Shown: in pieces, positions 21,570 through 33,981 of the stretch
How the letters are laid out: each line of letters begins with the position of its first letter
Position numbering within the stretch: position 1 is the stretch's first letter
Assembly: GCA_024180945.1 (NCBI GenBank)
Contig: JAKSGN010000020.1
Span: forward strand, 558,001-622,000
Length of the DNA stretch: 64,000 nt
From: Macrophomina tecta
Lineage: Eukaryota > Ascomycota > Dothideomycetes > Botryosphaeriales > Botryosphaeriaceae
Direction of reading: 5' to 3'
The notes under the pieces: generated by a model
The model's input: the letters and a program-made list of their open reading frames with translations, nothing else
The model's database searches: none
Told to the model about the DNA's origin: nothing
Program-made: the position numbers and the translations under genes

Positions 21570-22284
21570 TTTGCGGGGAGAGTACTGGGAGCGCGTAGTA
21601 GAGCTCGAGGTGTAGCTGTGGAAGTAGGTGACGAAGTATTCAATGGAGAGTAGAATCTCAGATGCGGAAGCCAGGATAGAGTGTCTGATGAATAGGGAGA
21701 CTAGAAGTTCTGCGGGTGGGCGACGAAAAAGGAGCGGGTTGACATGATGGTCTTGGACCTTTCAAGCATCATCATGCATCCAGTCGGCTTTGCGTCCTTG
21801 CACCAAACCTCGGCACAAGCGGAGAACACATGGGACAAATCACGTGCTGAGAGGCTTCTGCATGCGGCTTAGCCGCGCTGGGGGTGCGTTTCAGGACAAG
21901 GGGCGCCAAAAATATACCTGAAAATAGCGACAAACACCCCTAAACTTCTTCGCAAGTCCACCAAATCGACCGCAAATTTGGGTACCACCAACCAACATAA
22001 CCGCTACTTCTTTGGAATCCGAACCACCCGCCGACTGCCTGCACGCGTCGCTGCCGGCCAAATTTGCGACGAACAAGCGTCCGGCGGTTGAGCGAGGCAG
22101 CGCTACGCGCCTACGCGGCTGCGCGTTTGCATCAGCTGGCCGTCAGGAGATTGTCCTGTCTCTTGTGCCGCACTCCGAGACCAAAATTCGGCTCTACGAG
22201 AAAGAAGCGCGTTGAAGGCCATTCCCGGCCCTTCTTCCGGGTCTGCTGAAATGGTAGCTGGTCTACTACTGCTCTGCTGCAGCC
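21570..22284. other. divergent promoter region, ANT1 (-) / ABP2 (+)
   Basis: A 715-base interval between two genes transcribed away from each other. It must hold both promoters. No RNA gene, repeat or confident binding site was found. Confidence 0.5.
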
Positions 22285-24679
22285 ATGGATTTCAACACTA
22301 ACGGATCGCACCTTTCCCCGCATAATCACCAATATCCCCAGCAGCAGGGCTCTCCTGGTCCCGCTTACTCGCAGTATTCGCCCGCCATAGATCCCCATTT
22401 GGCTTCCACCCCCGGAGGCCAACGGCATTTCCACCACAATACCATGCCCGGCTCTTCTCCCGGCTTCAATGCGTCGCCGCGCTACAGTGCGTCTCCAGGC
22501 CACCAGCAACCCTCCAACTACGTGCCTTCTGATCGTTCGTTGCCGTCGACGGAGAGTGTATCGGCCGAGAACATTGACGAAATTTATGCGGCTTTCGTCT
22601 TGTATTGCAATCCGTATTTCCCTCCTCAGTATGACACCACCGAATTGAAAAAGGTGTTCAAGAAGCCACCGATGAGCGATAATAAGACATTTGATCCGTA
22701 CAATCTATTTGAGCTTCTGAAGAAACTTGAAAAGGGTGAAATTAAGACGTGGATCCAATTGGCTTTGGACCTGGGCGTTGAGCCGCCTGATGTCGAGAAA
22801 GGTCAGAGTACACAGAAAGTGCAACAATATGCTGTTAGGCTGAAGGTACGTTCGTCCCCAATGTTATGATCCGCGTTCGATCAGGAGAAAGTACTTTCGC
22901 CAGAGAGTTGGGGTCTCGTCCAACCTTCGCACGGCGCAAAGCGAGGCTTGAACTTGGCGAGAACAGCTTCCCAGGTGTCCTATCTTGCGCAGGACTAATT
23001 TTTTCCCACCTTAGCGCTGGATGCGTGCAATGCACATCGACGCCTTCTTCGATTTCTTACAAGGCAAATCACACTCTTATTATACGAACATTCCACCGCC
23101 AAATGACCCATTTCCGCCGGGAGGCCGCGACGGGGTTCCGTTGGAGGAGGACCTGGCCATCCGTGGCCTCGATCCAGCCTTCAAGCCGAAGCGTGGGCGC
23201 AAGAAAGCGGAGGACCTGGAGGACGACGAGCACGGCACCCCTCCGCCGAAGAGGCCGCAACTGGATACTTCCTTCACCGCCTATAACAGCAACAATCACC
23301 CGCAATCTGGCTATCCGAACAGTGCGATGCCTATGAGTGCTCATCCTGACAACTTTGTCAATGATCCGTGGACTGCGGCTTCGATGGGTACTCCCAACAC
23401 CAACCAGAGAGGGTTGACGCCGAATTCTGCGTTAAATACAGCGAGCAATTCCCACTTGCGGTGGCAGGTGGACAGCCATCAAAATCCCAGCACACCGCAC
23501 CCTCTCTCGGCGGTCAGCCCAATGGCGGAGCGTCCTCCAGACTCTGCCTTCGACGAACCACTGTCTGCAATTACACCGGGCTCAAGAAAACCGAGGCGCA
23601 GACATGGGCCGGCGGTGTCATCAGCCTGGCCAAGTAGCGGATCTGGTTCTAGTGGGAAGCTGCGTGGAAGGCCGCCACAAAATCGGTCTGTCCGTGACGG
23701 ACCGTACGTCACGTTTCCTGCCAATCCGAACACCAAGGAGCAACCGACGGTTGACCTTACTCGACGCAGTCCTGATCCGGCTAGCGCGAGTGTCCAGCTA
23801 CTCGAAGCTGCGCAAGGACAAGGGCAAGGCCCATCCGGCCCGGCACCGGCTCAAGGCCAGACTTTCCGTTTCCCTCCCACGCCAGCCTCAGCGACACAAA
23901 CGGGGACGTCTCCGATTCATAGTCGCGCAGGTCAGCGCTTATCTCTCCAGGTACCCCAACATACCGGTGGCCCTGTTCATCTGGTCACGCCAACGGTGCT
24001 GGTTAACGGAGAATCCAACAGTCCAGACAAGCAAGAGAACCAAACCGGTGCAGCTCTCGAGGTTCCCAAAGTGACCCGGGAAGCGCTGAAACGCCTGCTG
24101 GCTGCTGATCTTCTGCGTGCTGATCTCAGCGGACGTAAGCGGTTGCGTGGTCATGAAGCAAAGGCACTCGCCGACGCTGTTCTGACGCAGCTGAGTAATC
24201 AGAACGAGGGCGCTGGTGAAGAGGATGGCATGACGAACCAAGGGCTTGCCAACTGGCTCGGCTACTCAAGCCACGTTGGCTTGGGCAGTGCTCCTGTTCC
24301 CAGCGGTGTCAAGAAGATTATCGTCCAGAAGTACAGGGTCAGCGAAGACGGGTACGAAAGCCCCATCGATGAGGGCGAGGACGAGCGTGAAGGGAGCGCA
24401 GCTCTGGATAACGGCACGAAGATCAAGGAGACTTTCGACGTCAACTGGAGCCTCACGTTCGGCGGCTGCACGGGAAAGTTCGCTGCGAAGGGGCTGATGG
24501 TGGAGTCAAAGGATGAGGATGGGGAAGGCGAGAAGGAGGAGGGCAATGTTGGGGGTGCTAGCGGGCAAGACAAGGGGAGAAGCCTGGAAGAGAGGGTGAA
24601 AGAACTAGAGACACAACTGAAGGGCAAGGATAGAGAGGTGCAGCTGTGGAGGCAGCGCGTACTGGAGGCTGTTTTGTGA
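22285..24679 (+). CDS. ARS-binding protein 2 (Abp2) family protein
   Basis: Nuclear DNA-binding protein of the Abp2 family; in S. pombe Abp2 binds AT-rich replication-origin (ARS) DNA. Exons: 22285-22845 and 23015-24679; 741 aa. The N-terminus (residues 1-90) is Gln/Ser/Pro/His-rich. The conserved Abp2 domain runs from about 95 to 245, crossing the intron (NIDEIYAAFVLYCNPYFPP; KRWMRAMHIDAFFDFLQGK; SYYTNIPPPNDPFPPGGRDG). A basic patch KPKRGRKKAEDLEDDEHGTP follows and could act as a nuclear localisation signal. The rest is low-complexity until a C-terminal coiled-coil-like segment (SLEERVKELETQLKGKDREV). The intron, 169 nt, is longer than most in the window. The family match is good; binding to origins in this organism is inference. 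Confidence 0.88.
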
Positions 24680-25810
24680 GTGCTCCTGAGACGTGTTTTG
24701 TCTTCCTTTCTCTCGGCGTTTGTTTTGGGAGCGATTTATAGGTGCTGTTTAGGATACCACTGAGGGCTTGCGTTGAGTTTGATAATCCGGAGATTTGATA
24801 CCCGTAATACTACGGACGGGGTCTGCATGCAGAGCGGCGTTGTCCGGACGTCGGGCCGGATAGCCTTGGATAAGTGGCTGACGCTAATCATCATTGTCCG
24901 TTTGGTTTATAACGGCCGGGCTGTGTCACTTCGAGGCTGTGGGTGGAGAACGAGCTGGACAAAGCGCCGCCGGGCCGGATACAGGAAATTACACAGTAAA
25001 CGCTTCAGGCTGGCCTTTGTCGGGAAAGGCTATGGCTGCAGGCCGTTTCTCGAGGTGCTTCGCTGTCAAAGCAAGTGGTGGAGCAAGCTTGGCCAGCAAT
25101 CTGCCTGAAGCTGCAGGCACCAACCCACATTCCCCCCCCCCCCGGCGCGTCATCCGAGTCTTCGCGTCTGAGCGTGGAGAGATCTGCAGCGGGCCCTGGT
25201 GGCGCGGGGATGAGGGGCGCAGATTCCGGCGGCGAAACAAAGTGCGGCGATCTGTTGTCACAACACGGCTTTATTGTCGTGAGACGGACTCACGCGTCGT
25301 GGCCGGTGCCTCTTCCTGCTGCTGCTGCTGCTGCTGCTGCCGCTGCCACGCATCGTCATCTGCGCTCCACACCGCACGGCCGCACCTCGTCGCCACTTCC
25401 TGGCACAACTTCGATGGAGCTCCACGCGCATCGCCGATCGGGGCCGATTAGCGTACACTTACTCAGGAAACCGCATTGTCTAGAATTCCATGCGCAGAAT
25501 TGCACCTTTCTCCTCGCCCGCGCTGGCCCCCCTCCCGCCCCAGGAGCTGCAGCACGCCCAGTGTCCCTGACAGCCGCCAAATCCTGCCCGCTCTGAGCCC
25601 CCGCATGCCGTTTTGCCGCCTTTTTTCCCTTTCGGGCACTCGACTCACCACCGCATCCTACCTTTGTGAAGTCTATCTGAACCTTTCTCGGACGGTACTC
25701 CCTCACAACACCGAGCTACCGACCGCCCACGCAATCTCAGCACAGACCGATCCCCGAGCAACGGAACAAACAGCTATTGTTGCTAGCGCAGAGGCGCGCC
25801 GCGAGACGCG
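24680..25810. other. intergenic, ABP2 to histidine kinase
   Basis: This stretch holds the 3' flank of the Abp2 gene and a GC-rich promoter/leader of the histidine kinase. A C run at about 25134-25142 and a CTG repeat at 25318-25340 occur. Open frames around the CTG repeat exist in several frames on both strands and are not called. Confidence 0.5.
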
Positions 25811-28800
25811 ATGCTAGCATCCTTCGCCAGCAAAGGTGGAGGTGCTAGCGGCGGCGGCCGCCTGCACCACCACGGTAGCAGCGGCAGCAGCAGCAATGGC
25901 AGCGAGACCTCGCGCCAGACCACTGCTAGCGAGAGGCTCCCGAGCGAGCCTGCATGGTCCATCTTCGGCGGCCGATCGACCTCGCAGCCCACCCACCACC
26001 ACCACGGCGGTCTGCAGCAAGGCCCCGAGTCAGAGCCCGAAATGTCGCGCGAGGACGACCTGTTTGCCGGCGTGCCTCTCATCGACTTCCTCGACCTCGA
26101 CCTCCGGCCCACCTTTGTCGTCGACCTGCTCGCCAAATCAACCGCCCCCAAAGTTTCGTTCTCGGTCCCTGCTTCTGCGGAACGCTTCCCACACTCGCTG
26201 CCGATCGTATATTACAACCAGGCGCTGCAGGATGCCGGGAATCTGCTCGAGGTGGTCGAGGGTCATGCGCCTAGCAGCCCCTACGGACAGCCGGCTTGGG
26301 TCACCTATCCTGTGTTTCGAGCGTGGATATTGGATCTGTCGCGGAGGACGTACGCGAAGAAGAAGTACACTATTGTGTATGGGGGCATGACGTGGGCAGC
26401 CACTACGGTGCGCAGACGGTGGAAGGTGCTGTATGGAGAGGCTTATCGGCATCCCGATCATCTAACTGCGTCCTACTCGAATATCTATTATTCAACCAAG
26501 GCCGTCGGCGCCCCGGACGGAAAGCCGATCCAGGAGGAAGTGGGAGGAGAGTTAGATGGTTTGAGTCAGAAGCCCACGGAGTACGCGAACGTGGAAGCTA
26601 GGCCTTCAGGAGAGGAACCTAAAGTCCCGACCGAGGAGCTGAAGAGAACAGGCGAAGACCACAGGAATACCGTGGAGGTGCAAGCCAGTACGGGACGGAC
26701 CAGGAAGGACTCGCTGAAATTTGAAAGAAGGCACAGTTTACCACCAGCTGTGAGCGCGGTGCCTCTTACTCCAGGGACCAGCACATACTACCGACAGAGC
26801 TCGTTGCCCGCCGACGTTCGATACGACTGGACCTGCAATCCTCCTCCGCCCAATCTCGCACCACACGTTCAGCGCATCCGTGACAAGGACTGGTCAAAGA
26901 CCGCTCTTGGCCCTATTGAGTCGTGGTCGTCTACCTTGAAGTTCATGTGCAACCTCGTAATGGCCTGCCCTAACCCCTCGATTGTTTTCTGGGGACGCGA
27001 GTTGAACATGATATACAATGAAGCTTATGTCCCAATCGCGGGAGCTAAGCATCCGGCTATGATGGGCGCCCCGCCATGGGTCTGTTTTAAAGAGGCTTGG
27101 AACGATTTCGAGCCCTTTTTGCGAAGCTGTGAAGAGACGGGTTGTGGCGCCATGGTCGAGAACATGCTTCTTTTCGTCGATCGAGGAGCGGGTGAGAGGG
27201 AAGAAATGTATTGCTCGTTCAGTTTCACGCCTATTCTGGAGCATGACAAGATCGTCGGCTGGCATGAGGTTGTGTTCGAGACCACCAAACAGATGATCAC
27301 CGAACGGAGAGTGTCCACTATACTTGCGCTCAGTGAGAGGCTCTCGTCGGCGCTTAATCTCAAGCTATTCTGGGAACAAATACTGGATGGCCTCCAAGCA
27401 AATCCGCAAGATATCGCCTTCGCCGTTGTATATTCGGTAAGTGACCTGGCAAGTGAAAGCCACCCAGGAAGTCAGGATCTATCGTCATCACGGCGCTACG
27501 AACTGGAAGGAAGTGTTGGTGTACCAGAAGGACATCCGGCCATTTCCACGCGACTTGACGTAGCTCTGGGTAGAGACTGCTACATGCGATATTTCCGTGC
27601 CGCTGCAGAAACCGATGAACCTATTTTGCTGAGTGTCAAGGATGGCTCGCTGCCCGAGAATCTGGTTCATGGAATAGAGTCAAGAGCTTGGAATGAGCCT
27701 TGCGAGTCTATTGTGGTCTGTGCTCTTCGTCCAACCAGTGGCCATGACACAACTCGGGACACCGCTTTGGGGTTCTTGATTCTCGGTCTCAACTCCCACA
27801 GACCCTACGATGAAGAATATAGGAGGTTTATCCGACTGCTTAATCGCCAGATCACTACGTCTCTTGCTTCTGTGTTGCTACTCGAGGAAGAAATCAAACG
27901 TGGCCGTACGATTGCCGAACAAGCAGCCCTCGACCAGCAGAAGATCGAGGAGCAATTGCAAATCCGTACTCGTGAGCTTGAGCAGAGCGAGCTTCAGCTT
28001 CAGCACTTTGCGGACGCTGTGCCTATTGGTATTTTCATCCTCGAGTTTACTCCGGACAACATGGATGGTAGCTACCGGTATCGTAACGAAAGATGGTTTG
28101 AGTTGATGGGTGATTCGCGAGAAAACATTCCGAGCTGGAAGAGCCCGCTCTGGCAGAAGATGCACGCAGACGACATCGGAAATGTGCAAAAATGCTGGAC
28201 GAAGCTCATGGAGGAGAGGACGGAACAGAGCTTTGAGTTCAGAATTCCAAGGGAGAACAAGGGTACTTCACCCGTAGAGGAAAACTTCCAACACACGTGG
28301 ATTCTTTGCGTAAGTGCTTGACGACTGGGGTAGTCCGGGTGTCTTCTGATGACTGACTCAAATTCTTCAGCATGCATTCTCTGTCATCACAGATGACGGC
28401 TGGCTCCGGTCGATCGTAGGCTCCGTGACCGATATTACGACCATCAAATGGGCCGAGGGTGTCCAGAAGCGCAAGATGGAGGACGCCATTGAGGCGAAGA
28501 GACAACAGGAGAATTTCATCGACGTTACATCGCATGAGATGCGTAATCCGCTCAGTGCTATCATGATTTCGGGTGAGTCCAACGGTAGCTGTCTCTGGAC
28601 AGCGTATCTAATTTCCAATGCTAATTTGAGCCAGCGGACGATATCATCGCCTCGTTAAAGGAGCTCGACCGAAACTCAAAGGAATTCGATGCCATTATTG
28701 AAAATAGCATCGACGCTGCTAATACGGTACTTCATTGTGCGCAGCATCAGAAAAGAATTGGTATGGGAATATACAGTGTACAAGCTCCTGGATGCTTTTG

Positions 28801-30163
28801 TACTAACAGCTTTGCAGTGGACGACATCTTGACCATCAGCAAGCTTGACTCTGGCCTTTTCTCTATCAATCCGGTGGAGGTGCAACCAGAAATCCTGATC
28901 AAAGACCTTTCCAAAATGTTTGCCGGCGAGTATAACGCAGCAGGCATCTCGCAAAAGATCATTATTGACGATTCCTTCAAATCGGTTGTGGGAAATGGTT
29001 GGGTGTTGTTGGATGCTAGCCGCGTAAACCAAGTGCTCATTAATCTCCTCACAAACAGCATCAAGTTCACTCAATACCAGTCAACACGTGAAATCAGAAT
29101 CCGTCTCGGGGCGTCAATTGAGAAGCCGACCATGAGTGCAGAAGGCATTCAATACCTCGATTTCCGGATGAACCGCGAGGATCTGACCCAGCGCAAAGAG
29201 TGGGGGAAGGGTGAAGAACTGTACCTGCACTTCTCTGTTTCAGACACAGGTTGCGGACTTACAGTGGACGAGAAGAAGCTTCTCTTCATGCGCTTCTCGC
29301 AGGCTCCGCGGACAATGGTTCACTATGGAGGCTCCGGATTGGGCCTCTTCATCTGCCGCGAACTTACAGAGCTCCAGGGTGGTTCTATAGGCGTCGAGTC
29401 GGAGACTGGGAAGGGTTCGACATTCGCATTCTACATCAAGACTCGCCGATCCGTACCACCAACCATCGAGCTACCAACCATCGAGGCACCAAGCCGCCCG
29501 TCAAGCCACACACCGGAATTGACAGCTCTGCAACAGCTTCAAAACATCGAACAAACGTTCGAGCAACCACCCTTACCTCGCGCGGATCTACATGCACCAA
29601 GCCTGTATTCCCGTCAACAGACGCGACCACCATCACCTTTGACCACCATTACCACCGGGACCACCGTGTCTACGCAGATGCCTCCATCATCCGTGCTGCG
29701 CTGCCCTCGCGCTTTCGACTGCTTGATTGTCGAAGACAACAAGGTCAATCAGTCGGTGATGAGCAAAGGCCTCGTCAAGCTCGGGCACGCCGTCTATGTA
29801 GCCAATCACGGAGCCGAGGCCCTGGACTTCCTGCGTACGACGCGGCACTGGCGCGGCAACTCTTCCGAAGCACAGAACCTCACCGTCGTGCTGATGGACA
29901 TCGAGATGCCGGTTATGGATGGCTTGACCTGTGTCCGAGAGATCAGGAGGCTCGAGAGGGAGGGTAGCATCGCCGGCAGGGTGAACGTGATCGCCATCAC
30001 GGCAAATGCGAGGGTGGAGCAGGTGAACATGGCGATGGAGGCGGGGATGGACGACGTCGTGGCGAAACCGTTCAGAGTCGGGGAACTGATCTCGAGTATT
30101 GAGAGGTTGGTGGATTCAAAAGAGCCGGTTGTGGAGGCGGTGGAGGTCGAGGAGGAGAGCTGA
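25811..30163 (+). CDS. hybrid histidine kinase (PAS-HisKA-HATPase-REC), 1390 aa
   Basis: Two-component sensor that autophosphorylates on His and passes the phosphate to its own receiver, then normally to the Ypd1-type phosphotransfer protein. Exons: 25811-28309, 28371-28572, 28635-28760, 28818-30163. The N-terminus is Gly/Ser/His-rich. A first PAS-like segment is around residues 85-220 (DLRPTFVVDLLAKS...LPIVYYNQAL). A second PAS/GAF-like region begins near 335 (DWSKTALGPIESWSSTLKFM; NPSIVFWGRELNMIYNEAY). A third PAS precedes the kinase core (YRYRNERWFELMGDS). The H-box is FIDVTSHEMRNPLSA with His888. The N-box (INLLTNSIKF), DTGCGL and GGSGLGLFICREL of the ATPase are present. The receiver has VEDN and VLMDIEMPVMDG with Asp1303. 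No membrane segment was seen, so it is probably cytosolic. The signal is unknown. Confidence 0.93.
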
Positions 30164-31154
30164 GACACCAGCTGGGCCGCGCGACCTACCTACGCCGGAC
30201 ACGCTCGGCTACGAAAATGTGTTTTTTCTTTTTTTTTTTTTTATCCCTCCAGGACGCGACACTTTAGCGGTTGTTTGGCTGGAGTAGTGGCGGAGAGTTT
30301 TCCATTTCATCCCGGCCAAAAGCGGCTGGTATCTTTTGTGTAATTGTCAGGATTTGGAACCTTTGGCGCGGCGGAGCAAGGCGAGGTTTTCAGGCGTACT
30401 CGAGGATTCAGGGACAGGGCGACGGGAGATTCAGCATTTGATATTAGCACAGATTGACTCGAGCAGCATGGGGCGGCGGAGCGGAGAATGGAAGGAAGGT
30501 GTATTGTTTTGTTCGCAGTGTGTAGATAAGCAGGTGGTGGCCCGAAAGTGGCTCTTTGGAGCGGTCGATTTTCCAGCGTTTCAGCGTACAGCATAGTTGC
30601 AAGCTCAGTGACGAGCCCAGTTTGGCATGGAGAGCAGCCACCCAGGGTACGTGGCAGTCCAAGCATTCCAGCTCAGCGTTGGATAGACTGAGCCCATGCC
30701 GTGTCAGGCAGGGTTTCTTGGCGCTCAAGAGGGGTGACACAGCCGACTTTATCTGACGCGCGCAGTGTTGGCGTCAAGAATATATACGAGTGCGCGGGGT
30801 GTTCTTGTCGCCAACGGTCTTTTCTTGCCTCTTCGGATCGACTCGCACCTCTGCCGCCGTTCCCCACATGCCTTGGCTCCCCGAGAGTGGATCCCGGCGG
30901 ATGCTCGCCGCGCTCGAGTGCAAGCTTTACAGCTCCTCCTTGTCAATTGCGGCGCAGCACCAGCCGACGCGCAGGCAGCAGACTCTGTCCGGGATGGGCA
31001 AATTCAGCGATCAGAGCGTCCTGGCAGCAGCCGGAAACGAGAAGGAAGAAGAAGAAGAAGGGCGGCGACAGGCGAGCAGAGGGAGCGACGTGCAAGAGGC
31101 TAGCGGCAGCGGTTGCTAGGCGGGGCTCCCTGCAAAAAAACGGAGCTCTGATCG
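30164..31154. other. intergenic, histidine kinase to VTC4 promoter
   Basis: This stretch holds the 3' flank of the kinase (T run at about 30229-30241) and the distal promoter of VTC4. No gene was recognised. Confidence 0.5.
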
Positions 31155-31162
31155 CACGTGGG
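31155..31162 (+). promoter_or_regulatory. CACGTGGG, candidate phosphate-response (Pho4/NUC-1) site upstream of VTC4
   Basis: A CACGTG E-box with GG on its right flank, 218 bases upstream of the VTC4 start codon. CACGTGGG is the high-affinity Pho4 site in yeast, and VTC genes are phosphate-starvation targets there. A chance occurrence cannot be excluded from one site. Confidence 0.5.
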
Positions 31163-31372
31163 AGCTTCTCCGACAGCTCACTCGCTCACTCTGGCCGCAA
31201 CCTTCCTCGCCGCCCTCTTGCTTCCCACCACAACAAACTTCCCACGAGCCCGGCTTCGTTCCTACTCTTGTGCGTTACACAGTTCGCCCGAGCCTTGTAC
31301 GCCCGGTGATCAATTGGCACCAAGCACCTTTGCCCCGGCGCCCCGTGTCTGCCTCTTGCTTGTGCCGTCAGA

Positions 31373-33981
31373 ATGCGCTTCGGCCGCACCCTGCAACGGT
31401 CCGTGTACCAGCCGTGGCGCGACAACTACATCGACTACGACAAGCTCAAGCAGCTGCTGCGCGAGGGCGGCAGCGACCAGGGCGGCAGCGATGAGGACCT
31501 CGACGACCGCTGGACCGACGAGGACGAGGGCGCCTTCGTCGAGGAGCTGGTCAACGTCCAGCTCGAGAAGGTCAACGCCTTCCAGAACAACAAGTACCAG
31601 GACCTGCGCGACCGCACCTCGGAATGCGAGAAGAAGCTGGAGCCGCTGACGGCCGCCCCGGCCGCCGCTGAGGGCGAGGCCGACGGCGCGAGCAAGCAGC
31701 AGTCCGAGGAGACGCAGCCTGGCGAGGAGGAGCGCAAGCGCGTGCTGCGCGACGTGCTGAAGGAGCTCGACACCATCACCAAGGAGGTCAGCGAGCTCGA
31801 GCGCTACAGCCGCATCAACTACACCGGCTTCCTCAAGGCCGCCAAGAAGCACGACCGCAAGCGCGGCCACAGCTACCGCGTGCGTCCGCTGCTCCAGGTC
31901 CGCCTGGCCGCCCTGCCCTTCAACAAGGAGGACTACTCACCCCTGCTCATCCGCCTGTCGGCCATGTACTCGTTCGTGCGCCAGAACCTCGAGGGCAAGG
32001 AGAAGAGGGAGATGTCCTTTTCCGAGGGCCCTACCGCGGGCGAGGATTTCACTTCGTACAAATGTATGTTTATGGTCAATTGCGGTGTGATGGAACTGCC
32101 CGTTAACATGCTGTAGTCTGGGTGCATCCGGAGAACCTGCTCGAGGTCAAGACCGTCATCCTCCGTCGCCTGCCAGTGCTCGTCTACAACCCTCAGACAT
32201 CCAAGGTCGCCGAGGGCACCCAGCGTGATCCCACAATTACCTCCATTTACTTCGATAACCACCGGTTCTCGCTCTACACCAGCAAGGTCGGACACGAGCC
32301 TAATGCCTCGTCGTTGCGCTTGCGCTGGTACGGGCAGCTGGGAGAGAAGCCGGAGATCGTCCTGGAGAAGAAGACGATCAAGGAGGGAGATTCGAGCGAA
32401 GAGCTGCGCTTTCCCATTAAGGAAAAGTACATTGAGTCGTTCATTCGGGGAGAGTACAAGATGGAGAAGAGCATCGACAAACTGAAGAGGACCGTGGGCG
32501 AGGACTCTCCCGAGGTGCAGCAGCTCCAGAAGAGCGTCGACGCGATTCAATCCTTTATTCGTGAGCAGGACCTCCAGCCTGTTCTGCGCGCAAACTACAC
32601 CCGCACCGCTTTCCAGATCCCTGGCGATAATAGGGTTCGCATTTCTCTCGACACAAATCTCGCCCTCATCCGCGAGGACGCTATCGATGTTGACCGTCCC
32701 TGTCGAGACCCCGACAACTGGCACAGAAGCGACATTGACAGCGCCGAGATGGAGTACCCTTTCAACGAGATTCGCAAGGGCGAGATTTCTCGTTTCCCCT
32801 TCGCGCTCCTCGAGATCAAGATCAAGGGCAAGAAGCAGTATGAATGGGTCGAGGACCTGATGAACTCGCACCTGGTCAAGGAGGCTCCTCGCTTCTCCAA
32901 GTTCGTACATGGCGTGGCCCAGCTGTTCGAGGACCACGTCAACACCTTCCCCTTCTGGCTCAGCGAACTCGAGACGGACATCCGCCGTGATCCGCACAAG
33001 GCCTTCGAGGAGGAGCAGGAGCGTAAGGCAAAGGCAGCAGAGGACGAGTTTGCTGTGGGCAGTCTGTTCGGTACGCGCGGAAGCCCGGCGGCTTTCCGTC
33101 ACTCCATTGCCTCTCCCGTCGGCTCTCCCTCGAATGCCGGCGCCTCCAAGGTGGCCCAGTCGCCCGGCAGGGCCACCGTCGAGGATGCGCGCCGCGCCTC
33201 GCTGGCTGCGCACACGGCGCACTCCGCATCCCTGAGGCAGAGCGGCCTCGCCGAGACGGTCGGGGAAGAAGACTCGGACGACGACGGGCTGCAGGGCCAC
33301 GGCGCCGACTCGGGCGAGCGCAACATGACGACCATGTCGGGCGTGCGCGGCCTGTTCCCGTCATTCTCCTACTCCAAATACGCGCAGCGGCACCGCGCGC
33401 GTCAGCAGCAGGCGCAAAACCTGCCCCCGGGCGTCCGCGACCCGGGCCCGCGCTGGATCAAGGACCAAGGGCCCGTCCGCGTCGAGGCTAAGGTCTGGCT
33501 GGCCAACCAGCGCACCTTCATCAAGTGGCAGCACGTCGCCGTCCTGCTCGCGTCGCTGTCGCTCGGCCTTTTCAACGCTGCGGGCGAAAATAATAATGTC
33601 GCGCGGACGTTGGCGGTTGTGTATACTGCCGTCGCAGCTTTTGCGGGGGTGTGGGGCTACGCGATGTATATGTATAGGAGTAGCTTGATTCAGGCGAGGA
33701 GTGGGAAGGACTTTGATAATATTTTGGGGCCGATGGTGGTGTGTTTGGGGCTGGTGGTGGCGTTGTGCTGTAATTTTGGGTTCAGGGTGAGTTTCATTCC
33801 CTCCGTGAGGACGAGAACTGGCGATATGGGGAATTTTGCTAATTTGTGGTGATCACAGTATCATGCTATTTTGAAAGAGGGAGATGACGCTCGCGCGGAG
33901 GTTACGAGAGTCAGCAATGGCACCTTGCTAACAGCCGCTGTAGAGGCAGTTGTCGGGATGGCGGGGGCTGGAGAGTTGTAA
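31373..33981 (+). CDS. VTC4: vacuolar transporter chaperone 4 (polyphosphate polymerase)
   Basis: Catalytic subunit of the VTC complex: makes inorganic polyphosphate from ATP and moves it into the vacuole/acidocalcisome. Exons: 31373-32063, 32117-33786, 33859-33981; 827 aa, versus about 720 in yeast. The SPX domain (residues 1 to about 190; MRFGRTLQRSVYQPWRDNYI) senses inositol pyrophosphates. The catalytic tunnel residues are recognisable: LRLRWYG, LEKKTIKEG, FPIKEKY, RANYTRTAFQ and EIKIKGKK. A low-complexity Ala/Ser-rich insert (about 560-690) accounts for the extra length. DUF202-type membrane segments follow (HVAVLLASLSLGLFNAAGE and two more). The last short exon is the least certain part; an alternative splice (donor GTCAGC at about 33911, acceptor at about 33943) would give a different tail. 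Confidence 0.94.

Noticed and set aside
25318..25460. Cys/poly-Ala or Gln coding frames over the CTG repeat
   Set aside because: All are low-complexity translations of a triplet repeat in different frames, inside the kinase promoter.
31933..33300. 455-aa open frame on the minus strand opposite VTC4
   Set aside because: It lies antisense to a clearly conserved VTC4 exon. GC-rich codon third positions keep the opposite strand open, and the translation has no domain.
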